A DNA stretch of 59,731 nucleotides from an uncultured Prevotellaceae bacterium (GTDB lineage Bacteria > Bacteroidota > Bacteroidia > Bacteroidales > Bacteroidaceae): positions 1 through 59,731 of the forward strand of contig CACXXD010000024.1 of assembly GCA_902771445.1 (NCBI GenBank), given 5' to 3'. Position 1 is the first letter of the stretch, and the number at the start of each line of letters is the position of its first letter. The translations under genes and the position numbers were made by a program. A model generated the notes under the pieces. The model worked only from the letters and a program-made list of their open reading frames with translations. It was not told where the DNA came from and ran no database searches. Shown here in pieces: positions 28,056 to 35,734 of this stretch.

Positions 28056-28063
28056 CAAATTTA
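28056..28063 (-). promoter_or_regulatory. Promoter -7 box for nadB
   Basis: The minus strand reads TAAATTTG, giving a very short leader before the ATG at 28033. Further upstream, 28133-28176 can form a GC-containing hairpin without a T tract, and a second box (TATCTTTG, minus) lies at 28181-28188. Confidence 0.55.
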
Positions 28064-28300
28064 AATAAAATTTCCGAGATTATAAGCCAGTTGAGATAAA
28101 AACTGAAACAAATTGCCCCGAAAAGTTAGAAATCAAGGCTCACATACGCTCTTATGAGAACAGTATGTGGCCTTGACGTGCACAAAGATACAAAGAGTTT
28201 TGCGAAAACGTGCCGTTTGCGCGTTAAAAAGTGACGAAAGGCGGGTGTTTTTCGTTACTTTTTGTGTTCTTGCAGAAAAAAACACGTCAATTACAGAAAT

Positions 28301-28371
28301 AGGGTGTCCAATTTGTAGTGCCATGTAATATGAAACTCATATACTTTTGGGTACATCAAATTGGGCGCCCT
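28301..28371. repeat. Short palindromic repeat, second family (full copy)
   Basis: Arms AGGGTGTCCAATTTG (28301-28315) and its near-complement (28357-28371) flank 41 nt. The right 46 nt, reverse-complemented, match 41909-41954 at about 40 of 46 positions. It lies between nadB and the 3' end of alaS, in an otherwise empty gap (28064-28393). Confidence 0.65.
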
Positions 28372-28393
28372 ACTTGCAAATATACTAACGATA

Positions 28394-31102
28394 CTACAGG
28401 TTGGCCAGTTCTACGACCTTGTCGACAGCTGCGCTCAGTCCGTCGACATTCTTACCGCCGGCCTGTGCGAAGTGCGGCTGACCGCCACCACCGCCCTGGA
28501 TGAGCTTGGCAGCCTCGCGCACCATCTGACCCGCGTTCAGGCTGTGGTCGGCAACGAGGTCGTCGCTCAGCATGATGGTCAGTTGAGGCTTGTCCTGATG
28601 GCTGGTACCCAGCACGCAGAGCAGAGAGCCATCGACGGCGGCACGTATCTTGAAGGCCAGATCCTTGGCTGCGGCAGGCTCCATAGGCAGGGTGGCCTTG
28701 ATGACCTTCACGCCGTTCACCTCGCGAGCCTTCTCCACCAGTTGCTTGGCGGCACGCTCCACGGCCTGTGCCTGGAAAGCCTCAATCTCCTTCTTCATGT
28801 GGTCGTGCTCCTCGATATATTTCTGTATGACACCCTGCAGGTCCTTGGCATTGTTGAAGAACGACTTGACGGCCTTCAGCGTGTCTTCGAAGTTATAGAG
28901 CAGTTCTTCGCACTCCTTGCCCGTCTTGGCCTCAATGCGTCGGATGCCAGCGGCCACGCTGCTCTCAGAGATAATCTTGAAGATGCCGATGCGGCCCGTG
29001 CTCTTGGCATGGATACCGCCGCAGAACTCGCACGAGGGGCCGAAGCGCACCACGCGCACCTTGTCGCCATACTTCTCGCCGAACAGGGCGATGGCACCCA
29101 TCTTCTTGGCCTCTTCGAAGGGCGTGTCGCGATGCTCGTCGAGAGCGATGTCTTGGCGAATCATGTCGTTCACCATGCGCTCCACCTCGCGCAGTTGCGC
29201 GTCGCTCACCTTCTCGAAGTGAGAGAAGTCGAAGCGTAGCGTGTCGGGGCTGACAAACGAGCCCTTCTGTTCAACATGGTCGCCCAGCACCTGCTTCAGT
29301 GCGTAGTCGAGCAGGTGGGTAGCGGTGTGGTTGGCAGCCGAGGCATCGCGCTTGTCGGTATCTACGCAGGCCATGAACTGAGCCGTGAGGTCCTTCGGCA
29401 GCTGCTTCACGATGTGCACGCTCTGGTTGTTCTCGCGCTTGGTGTCGATGATGTTGATGGTCTCGTTCTCCGATACGAGCACGCCCTGTTCGCCTACCTG
29501 ACCGCCCATCTCGCCATAGAACGGAGTGGCCGAGAGCACCAGCTCGTAGAACTCGTTTTTCTTCTGTGTCACTTTGCGGTAGCGCAGAATCTCTGTCTCG
29601 TATTCGGTGTAGTCGTAGCCCACGAACTGCTGTTCGCCAGTCTTCAGCTCCACCCAGTCGCTGTTCTCCACCTGAGCCGCATTGCGTGCGCGGTCCTTCT
29701 GCTTCTGCATCTCTACGTTGAACTGCTCTTCGTTGACCGTAAAGCCGTTCTCACGGCAGATGAGTTCAGTCAGGTCGAGCGGGAAGCCGTAGGTGTCGAA
29801 CAGGCGGAAAGCCTGTACGCCATCGAGTTCGGTCTTCTTCTCTTTGCGGAGCTGTTCCATAGCCTTGTCGAGCATGGAGATGCCCTTGTCGAGCGTGCGC
29901 AGGAACGACTCCTCCTCTTCCTTCATCACCTTGCCGATGAGCTGTTGCTGCGCCTTCAGTTCGGGGAAGGCATCGCCCATCTCCTCGACGAGCGTGGGCA
30001 GCAGCTTGTACAGGAAGGCCTCTTTCTGTCCGAGGAACGTGTAGGCATAGCGCACGGCGCGGCGCAGGATGCGGCGAATCACGTAGCCGGCCTTGGCGTT
30101 CGACGGCAGCTGACCGTCGGCAATCGAGAAGGCCACGGCACGCAAGTGGTCGGCACAAACTCGCATGGCGACATTGATTTCCTCGGAGTTTTCGGAGTTC
30201 TCAGAGTTTTCGGAGTACTCTGAGTACTCAGAGTTCTCTGATTTCTCTGATTTCTCTGATTCCTCGAAAGTGGTATATTTCAGTCCTGTGATCTGTTCTT
30301 CGGCCTTGATGATGGGCTGGAACACGTCGGTGTCGTAGTTGGAGTGCTTGCCCTGCATCATGCGCACCAGCCGCTCGAAGCCCATGCCCGTGTCGATCAC
30401 GTTCATGGAGAGCTTCTCCAGCGAACCGTCGGCCTTGCGGTTGAACTGCATGAATACCAGGTTCCATATCTCGATGACCTGTGGGTCGTCCTTGTTCACC
30501 AGCTCGCGGCCCGTCTTGCCACTGGCCTTGCGCTGCTCGGGTGTGCGACTGTCCACGTGAATCTCCGAGCAGGGACCGCAGGGACCCGTGTCGCCCATCT
30601 CCCAGAAGTTGTCGTGCTTGTTGCCGTTGATGATGTGGTCGGCAGGCACGTGCTTGGCCCAGTACTGAGCAGCCTCGTCGTCGCGGGGGATGTTCTCTTC
30701 GGGCGAACCCTCGAACACAGTGACGTACAGGTCTTCGGGGTTCAGCTTCAGTACATCCACCAGATACTCCCAGGCCATGTCGATGGCACCCTCCTTGAAG
30801 TAGTCGCCGAACGACCAGTTGCCCAGCATCTCGAACATGGTGTGGTGATAGGTGTCGTGGCCCACCTCTTCCAGGTCGTTGTGCTTGCCCGATACGCGCA
30901 GGCACTTCTGTGTGTCGGCACGGCGGCGCGGCTCCGGGTCGCGTGTACCCAGGATAATGTCTTTCCACTGGTTCATGCCGGCGTTGGTGAACATCAGCGT
31001 CGGGTCGTCCTTAATCACCATCGGAGCCGAAGGCACGATGGCATGTCCCTTCGACTCGAAGAACTTCTTGAACGAGTCACGGATTTCTTTTGCAGTCATC
31101 AT
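28394..31102 (-). CDS. alaS: Alanyl-tRNA synthetase
   Basis: A 902-residue class II synthetase that charges tRNA-Ala and edits mischarged Ser/Gly. Visible: N-terminal catalytic domain with [11 protein letters not shown]; the editing-domain zinc motifs [11 protein letters not shown] and [13 protein letters not shown]; and the C-terminal DHHA1 domain with the glycine-rich [14 protein letters not shown]. Residues about 280-307 are a low-complexity Ser-Glu-Asn/Lys/Tyr stretch produced by a 9-nt repeat; it lies between conserved blocks. The start at 31102 ([11 protein letters not shown]) fits the family; the second Met is equally possible. Confidence 0.96.
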   Translation of the reverse strand: MMTAKEIRDSFKKFFESKGHAIVPSAPMVIKDDPTLMFTNAGMNQWKDIILGTRDPEPRRRADTQKCLRVSGKHNDLEEVGHDTYHHTMFEMLGNWSFGDYFKEGAIDMAWEYLVDVLKLNPEDLYVTVFEGSPEENIPRDDEAAQYWAKHVPADHIINGNKHDNFWEMGDTGPCGPCSEIHVDSRTPEQRKASGKTGRELVNKDDPQVIEIWNLVFMQFNRKADGSLEKLSMNVIDTGMGFERLVRMMQGKHSNYDTDVFQPIIKAEEQITGLKYTTFEESEKSEKSENSEYSEYSENSENSENSEEINVAMRVCADHLRAVAFSIADGQLPSNAKAGYVIRRILRRAVRYAYTFLGQKEAFLYKLLPTLVEEMGDAFPELKAQQQLIGKVMKEEEESFLRTLDKGISMLDKAMEQLRKEKKTELDGVQAFRLFDTYGFPLDLTELICRENGFTVNEEQFNVEMQKQKDRARNAAQVENSDWVELKTGEQQFVGYDYTEYETEILRYRKVTQKKNEFYELVLSATPFYGEMGGQVGEQGVLVSENETINIIDTKRENNQSVHIVKQLPKDLTAQFMACVDTDKRDASAANHTATHLLDYALKQVLGDHVEQKGSFVSPDTLRFDFSHFEKVSDAQLREVERMVNDMIRQDIALDEHRDTPFEEAKKMGAIALFGEKYGDKVRVVRFGPSCEFCGGIHAKSTGRIGIFKIISESSVAAGIRRIEAKTGKECEELLYNFEDTLKAVKSFFNNAKDLQGVIQKYIEEHDHMKKEIEAFQAQAVERAAKQLVEKAREVNGVKVIKATLPMEPAAAKDLAFKIRAAVDGSLLCVLGTSHQDKPQLTIMLSDDLVADHSLNAGQMVREAAKLIQGGGGGQPHFAQAGGKNVDGLSAAVDKVVELANL
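30183..30263 (-). repeat. In-frame 9-nt tandem repeat inside alaS
   Basis: Nine consecutive 9-nt units with variation (plus-strand form TCGGAGTTT, TCAGAGTTC, TCTGATTTC) encode Ser-Glu-X triplets, X being Asn, Tyr or Lys. The period is a multiple of three, so unit gain or loss keeps the frame. Confidence 0.85.
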
Positions 31103-31140
31103 TTTTTATTATATGTTTTACTTATTTACTATTTGGTGCG

Positions 31141-31148
31141 CAAAATTA
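31141..31148 (-). promoter_or_regulatory. Promoter -7 box for alaS
   Basis: The minus strand reads TAATTTTG, 38 nt upstream of the alaS start. Confidence 0.55.
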
Positions 31149-31228
31149 CTGCTTTTTTCGCGAACTAACGAAGAAAAACTGAAAAATCGTAGTTTATACA
31201 GGTATATCATGTTCGGATGCAGCACTCG

Positions 31229-31663
31229 TTTGTCAAAATAATTCATAAAAAAAAGGCCCTTCTGAAAGTAGTGTTTTAGAACGAGGATGCACCTGTTCTC
31301 ATGCCGTGTCTGGCATGTCGTTTTGAGATTGATATTGAATCAAAGTGGGTTTGCAGCCATATCAAACTGAGATATGACTTGAATCAGAACGTGACTGATG
31401 ATGGAACTCAGTTTGATGTGACTGCAAACCCACCATGATTCAATACTGATCACAACACAAATGCTGTTGATTGCCTCTTTGAGTTGTTTGAAATGCGAAA
31501 TTTCTGGGACGAAAAACTGTTCTGATTGCGAAATTGTGATTGTAATCGGTTGTAAATCAGAAGGATGCGCAACTATGTCCAATACTCGCATATTTGCAGG
31601 CCACTTTAAGTTTGGTGAATTTCGTGCGATTCTCAGAGGGGTTGTTGTCAAGAAAATTCATAA
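31229..31663 (-). repeat. Dispersed hairpin element, copy C (reverse orientation)
   Basis: Hairpin arms at about 31332-31373 and 31405-31446. Reading the minus strand, the left end ATGAATTTTCTTGAC is at 31663 and the right end with TATGAATTATTTTGACAAA at about 31247-31229. It lies between the divergent alaS and deacetylase genes and is the only copy inverted relative to the others. The stretch 31664-31858 next to it holds no gene that I can support. Confidence 0.85.
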
Positions 31664-31858
31664 TTTGCTTGCACAAAAAACGAATACAACGGCATCTGAG
31701 AAAATTTTCCTCACGAAAAATTTTGTCGAAAAGAAAATATTCCAGAAATATTGTTTTTAGACTTGGCGGTGTGACCGTTTCCTCCTTCCTAATGATGAAA
31801 TAGTGGGTATGGAGTGAAATCAAATTGACAAATTGTTGTTCTCTTTTTGAATTTTGAT

Positions 31859-31866
31859 TACCTTTG
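31859..31866 (+). promoter_or_regulatory. Promoter -7 box for the deacetylase-glycosyltransferase pair
   Basis: TACCTTTG with TTG triplets about 20 nt upstream (31833-31838). It gives a leader of about 30 nt before the ATG at 31902. Confidence 0.55.
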
Positions 31867-31901
31867 CAACCGATTTGTGCTGAAACGGTTCGATTCACGG
31901 C

Positions 31902-32708
31902 ATGAATGATATGGATATGAATGAAAAAATGATACTTTTAAGTTTTGACACCGAGGAGTATGACGTGCCACGCGAACATGGGGTCGACTTCTCGCTTGAT
32001 GAAGGCATGGCGGTGTCGAGGGTGGGGACCAACCGCATCCTCGATGTACTGAAACAGAACGGTGTGCGGGCCACGTTCTTCTGTACAGGCAACTTTGCCG
32101 AAAATGCGCCGGAGGTGATGCAGCGCATCATGGACGAGGGGCATGAGGTGGCCTGTCATGGCGTGGACCACTGGCAACCGAAAGAGACCGACTTTGCTCG
32201 CTCGAAGGAGATGGTGGAGCGCGTCACGGGGCGCACGGTCTACGGCTACCGTCAGCCACGCATGTTTCCCGTTGTGGAATCGGAGATCAAGCGAGTGGGC
32301 TACGTCTATAACTCGTCGCTCAATCCCGCTTTCATCCCCGGGCGCTACATGCACCTCACCGCCCCACGCACGTGGTTCATGAAGGACGGCGTGATGCAGA
32401 TACCCGCTTCGGTCACGCCCTGGCTGCGATTCCCCCTGTTCTGGCTGTCGCTGCACAACCTGCCCGAGTCGCTCTATCACTGGATGGTGCGCCGTGTGGT
32501 GAATCACGACGGCTATTTCGTCACCTATTTCCATCCCTGGGAGTTCTACGACCTGAAAGAGCATCCGGAGTTCAAGATGCCCTTCATCATCAAGAACCAC
32601 AGCGGACGCGAGATGATGGAGCGCCTGGACCGACTGGTCAAGATGCTGAAGGGCCGCGGCTACGAGTTCGTCACCTACAAGGAATTTGTCGATAAGGTTA
32701 AAGCTTAA
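31902..32708 (+). CDS. Polysaccharide deacetylase family protein (NodB fold)
   Basis: A 268-residue protein with the NodB metal-site motifs: LSFDTEEYD near the N-terminus (catalytic/metal Asp), and HEVACHGVDHW (HxxxH metal ligands) at about residues 80-91, followed by a GYRQPR strand and a C-terminal YFHPWEF segment. The DTEE form and C-terminal region resemble the DUF3473-associated subgroup linked to exopolysaccharide genes. It should remove N- or O-acyl groups from a glycan or lipid-linked sugar. No signal peptide is seen, favouring a cytoplasmic, lipid-linked substrate. The glycosyltransferase gene follows 12 nt later. An ArnD-like role is an alternative. Confidence 0.85.
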   Translation: MNDMDMNEKMILLSFDTEEYDVPREHGVDFSLDEGMAVSRVGTNRILDVLKQNGVRATFFCTGNFAENAPEVMQRIMDEGHEVACHGVDHWQPKETDFARSKEMVERVTGRTVYGYRQPRMFPVVESEIKRVGYVYNSSLNPAFIPGRYMHLTAPRTWFMKDGVMQIPASVTPWLRFPLFWLSLHNLPESLYHWMVRRVVNHDGYFVTYFHPWEFYDLKEHPEFKMPFIIKNHSGREMMERLDRLVKMLKGRGYEFVTYKEFVDKVKA

Positions 32709-32720
32709 TGTTAGAATGCT

Positions 32721-33665
32721 ATGGTAAAGCTTGCAACAGTCTCACCGTGTTATAATGAAGAAGAAGTGCTGCGCCATTCCGTCGGTCGACTGACTGCACT
32801 CTTTGAGCGCATGATAGGCGAAGGACTCATCGCGCCCGACTCGATGATGGTGTTTGTCAATGACGGCAGCACAGACCGCACGTGGCCGATTATCAAAGAG
32901 CTGCATGCCGAGAACAGGTTCGTGCGCGGCATTGATCTGTCGCGCAACGTGGGTCACCAGAATGCCATCATGGCCGGCATGATGACCGCCCGCGAGTGGG
33001 CCGATGCCATCATCACGCTCGATGCCGACTTGCAGGACGATATAGAGTGCATTCCCAAGATGGTCAGGGAGTTTCAGGCAGGCCATGACGTCATCTACGG
33101 TGTGAAGGTATCGCGTGAGGCCGACCCGTTCCTGAAGAAGATGTCGGCACAGGCTTTCTACAAACTGCAGAGTTCGATGGGGGTGGAGAGTGTGTATAAC
33201 CATGCCGACTTCCGTCTGCTCAGTCGTCGTGCGCTCGACATTCTCTCTACCTATAAAGAGCACAGCCTGTACCTGCGCGGTCTCATCCCGATGATTGGAC
33301 TGCCGAGCACCACGGTCGACGACGTGATAGGCGAGCGCTTTGCCGGAGAGTCGAAGTATACGGTGCGCAAGATGTTCGGACTGGCACTCAACGGCATCAC
33401 GGCCTTCAGTGTCAAGCCGCTCTATGCCATCTTCAACATCGGTCTGATGTTTCTGGTCATCGCCTTCTGCATAGGCATCTATGTCACCTATTCGCTCATC
33501 GTCGGCTCTGCCGTTCATGGCTGGGCTTCGCTCATCCTCTCCATCTGGCTCGTCGGTGGGTTCATCCTCATCTCGCTCGGCATCATCGGTGCCTACATCG
33601 GCAAGATTTTTACGGAGGTGAAGCGGCGCCCGCTCTATCATGTTCAGGAGATTCTGGGCGAATAG
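32721..33665 (+). CDS. Family 2 glycosyltransferase, polyprenyl-phosphate type (GtrB/ArnC/DPM1-like)
   Basis: A 314-residue protein. The GT-A core has VSPCYNEEEVL at the N-terminus, VNDGSTD, and the nucleotide-sugar/metal motif LDADLQDD at about residues 98-105. Two C-terminal hydrophobic segments (about 233-255 and 265-290) anchor it in the inner membrane, as in enzymes that load a sugar onto undecaprenyl phosphate. Adjacent to the deacetylase gene, it suggests synthesis and trimming of a lipid-linked sugar used to decorate a surface glycan. The sugar is unknown. Confidence 0.9.
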   Translation: MVKLATVSPCYNEEEVLRHSVGRLTALFERMIGEGLIAPDSMMVFVNDGSTDRTWPIIKELHAENRFVRGIDLSRNVGHQNAIMAGMMTAREWADAIITLDADLQDDIECIPKMVREFQAGHDVIYGVKVSREADPFLKKMSAQAFYKLQSSMGVESVYNHADFRLLSRRALDILSTYKEHSLYLRGLIPMIGLPSTTVDDVIGERFAGESKYTVRKMFGLALNGITAFSVKPLYAIFNIGLMFLVIAFCIGIYVTYSLIVGSAVHGWASLILSIWLVGGFILISLGIIGAYIGKIFTEVKRRPLYHVQEILGE

Positions 33666-33766
33666 TGCTCGCATACGGTGTGGTGCAGAGAATCGAAAAA
33701 TGGCCATTCAACATGTTTTAACAAAACATTAACACACGCATTTCCGTTCGTTTCGTGGAAAATGCG

Positions 33767-33774
33767 TAACTTCG
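33767..33774 (+). promoter_or_regulatory. Possible promoter -7 box for the MerR-type gene
   Basis: TAACTTCG departs from TAnnTTTG at one position and lies 28 nt before the ATG at 33802. Confidence 0.35.
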
Positions 33775-33801
33775 CCCGCGATTAAAATATTGAACAGCAT
33801 T

Positions 33802-34152
33802 ATGGCACTGAATCTGAATAAAAATCTGAAGCTCTATTATTCTATAAAAGAGGTGGCCGATATGTTCGGACTGAATGAGAGCACGCTGCGTTACTGGGAG
33901 ACGGAGTTTCCCTATCTGAAGCCGAAAACGGTGAGCACCAACAAGGTGCGACAGTATTCGGAGAAGGATATTGAGCAGATCAGGCTGATTCATAATCTGG
34001 TGAAGGTGCGTGGCTTCAAACTGGCTGCGGCCAAGAAGATGATCAATGCCAACCGTGACGGAGTGGACCGCACGGCTGAGGTGCTGGAGCGGCTGATTGA
34101 TGTGCGTGACGACCTTCAGGCGCTGAAGCGTGAGCTTGACGGACTGCAATAA
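33802..34152 (+). CDS. MerR-family transcriptional regulator
   Basis: A 116-residue DNA-binding protein. Residues about 10-75 form a MerR winged helix-turn-helix (YYSIKEVADMFGLNESTLRYWE...VRQYSEKDIEQIRLI), followed by a short coiled-coil (EVLERLIDVRDDLQALKRELDGL) for dimerisation. There is no effector domain and no cysteine cluster, so it is not a classical metal sensor. A single-domain MerR of this kind is widely conserved in Bacteroidetes. The ATG at 33802 is used. The target is unknown. Confidence 0.9.
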   Translation: MALNLNKNLKLYYSIKEVADMFGLNESTLRYWETEFPYLKPKTVSTNKVRQYSEKDIEQIRLIHNLVKVRGFKLAAAKKMINANRDGVDRTAEVLERLIDVRDDLQALKRELDGLQ

Positions 34153-34206
34153 AACTGAACTATTCTTATACAGAGTTTTTATCCCATTTGCTTTTTTTGC
34201 TACACG

Positions 34207-35484
34207 ATGAGAACCAATCTTTTCTTATTGTTGCTCTGCTTTTTGCAGGGTACCATTGTCTATTCCCAGAAACGAACGAAGTTTGAGTTCAAGCGCAATC
34301 TTCCCGTCTATGCCGACTCGCTGCTGAAGGATCTTACATACCCGATGGCTTGGGGCAACAGCGAGATACGCGATTTTGATGCTTGGCGCAAGGCAGCCCG
34401 GCAGAAGGTGTTCGACTGTATGCTGATGCCACCACCGCCGCCTGTGAGTGGAGAGTGGATAGTGGATAGTTTAGAGTTTAGAGTTGAGAGTGGAGAGTTT
34501 GCTACCGCTGCATCGGGCAATTTAAATGGTGCGGTAGCAAACTCTCCACTTTCCACTTTCCACTCTAAACTATCCACTCTAAACTATCAACTCTTATGTG
34601 AGGAGCAGCGTGATGGGTATAAGGCGCGGAAGATTGAAATTCGACTGTCACGCTATTACACCGTGCCGGCCTATGTGCTTATTCCCGATGGCAAAGGCCC
34701 GTTCCCGGCCATCAATGCCCTGCATGACCACGGTGGACATTTGTTCATTGGCAAGGAGAAGATGATTCGGCCTTTGGCCTGCGAAGACTCCACCGTCATC
34801 AAGGATGCCGACGAGTGGGTGGCCTCGCTCTACGAAGGACAGTTCGTGGGCGACTATCTGGCTAAGCATGGCTATGTGGTGTTCTCTGCCGATGCTCCTA
34901 TGTGGGGTGAGCGCGGACAGGAAGAGGGGCCGCGGCGCGACCGCTACGACATGATTGCTGGTAACATGATGATGTATGGCATCGATCTCTCAGCTTATAT
35001 GACCTACGATGATTTGAGCGGTACGGAGTTCCTGGCCTCGATGCCCGAAGTAGACCCGCAGCGCATCGGGTGCATGGGCTGTTCAATGGGTGCCTATCGC
35101 GCTTGGATGTTGTCTGCCCTGAGCGACCGCATCAAGGTGGGGTGTGCTGTCTGTTGGATGGTGACCACCGACGAGCAGATGTCTTTCAAGTATAAGCGGA
35201 CAGAGAACGGAGGCTTTGCCAACTGCTTCCCCGGTCTGCGTCGTTGGATGGACTATCCCCACGTGGCCTCGATGGCTTGTCCCAAGCCCATGCTCTTCAT
35301 CAACGGCTCTCAGGACAAACTCTTTCCCGTGGCTGGAGTTGAGAAGGCTTTCAATATCATGCACGAAACATGGCGCAGTCAGGCAGCCGACGATAAGTTG
35401 GAAACGGAGATTTGGGACATCCCGCACAGCTGTCCGCTAAAGGCTCAGCAGCGCGTGTTGGAGTTCTTCAAGAAGCATCTCTGA
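34207..35484 (+). CDS. Secreted alpha/beta-hydrolase (acetyl xylan esterase/Abhydrolase_7-like) with an in-frame repeat insertion
   Basis: A 425-residue protein with a signal peptide (ending TIVYSQ). The fold shows ALHDHGGH (oxyanion region), the nucleophile elbow GCSMGAYR (Ser near residue 296) and a C-terminal HSC as candidate catalytic His; FINGSQDKLFP supplies the candidate Asp. Residues about 80-129 are encoded by a palindromic heptamer-repeat element, between the N-terminal segment and the core. The substrate is likely an ester-substituted glycan, inferred from the family. A tandem repeat derived from the last codons follows the stop. Confidence 0.82.
   Translation: MRTNLFLLLLCFLQGTIVYSQKRTKFEFKRNLPVYADSLLKDLTYPMAWGNSEIRDFDAWRKAARQKVFDCMLMPPPPPVSGEWIVDSLEFRVESGEFATAASGNLNGAVANSPLSTFHSKLSTLNYQLLCEEQRDGYKARKIEIRLSRYYTVPAYVLIPDGKGPFPAINALHDHGGHLFIGKEKMIRPLACEDSTVIKDADEWVASLYEGQFVGDYLAKHGYVVFSADAPMWGERGQEEGPRRDRYDMIAGNMMMYGIDLSAYMTYDDLSGTEFLASMPEVDPQRIGCMGCSMGAYRAWMLSALSDRIKVGCAVCWMVTTDEQMSFKYKRTENGGFANCFPGLRRWMDYPHVASMACPKPMLFINGSQDKLFPVAGVEKAFNIMHETWRSQAADDKLETEIWDIPHSCPLKAQQRVLEFFKKHL
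34446..34593. repeat. Heptamer-armed palindrome inserted in frame in the esterase gene
   Basis: The left arm from 34446 is eight consecutive 7-mers of form GAGTGGA/TAGTTTA/GAGTTGA, ending in GCTACCGC (34501-34508). A 22-nt loop follows, then GCGGTAGC (34531-34538) and complementary 7-mers to 34593. The gene reads through it with no stop. Confidence 0.88.
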
Positions 35485-35592
35485 ACTTTTAGAAACACCT
35501 CAGAACTTTTAGAAACACCTCAGAACTTTTAGAAACACCTCAGAACTTTTAGAAGCGCATCTCAGAACTTTTAGAAGCATCTCAGAACTCTT
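35461..35592 (+). repeat. 20-bp tandem repeat grown from the 3' end of the esterase gene
   Basis: Six successive units of form CAGAACTTTTAGAAACACCT (mostly 20 nt, one of 22) run from 35481. The unit resembles the gene's own last 20 bases (35461-35480, GAGTTCTTCAAGAAGCATCT), so the array appears to have spread from the coding end across the stop codon. Confidence 0.8.
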
Positions 35593-35647
35593 GTAAGTAC
35601 GAGTAACTGGTGCGATACTCCCAGTTTGTTTATGTATCGCAAAAAAA

Positions 35648-35686
35648 AGCCAACCACTTCGTGAAAAGCGGTTGGCTCGTTTTTTA
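35648..35686. terminator. Bidirectional terminator between esterase and DUF349 genes
   Basis: Stem AGCCAACC (35648-35655) and GGTTGGCT (35670-35677), flanked by an A run on the left and CGTTTTTT on the right, so it can act on both convergent transcripts. Confidence 0.75.
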
Positions 35687-35734
35687 TTGATCAGCTTGTA
35701 AAAGATAATCGACCTGTAACAGTGTTTGCAGGAA

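Noticed and set aside
28133..28176. Terminator upstream of nadB
   Set aside because: The hairpin has no T tract on either strand and no gene ends there; it may be an unrelated palindrome.
31557..31898. A protein-coding gene on the minus strand between alaS and the deacetylase
   Set aside because: The frame runs across repeat copy C and AT-rich sequence. Only the repeat-derived MNFLD segment recurs, so it is not a supported gene.
35481..35592. Regular 20-bp repeats that could suggest a CRISPR array
   Set aside because: The units are contiguous without spacers, and the unit is derived from the adjacent gene end.
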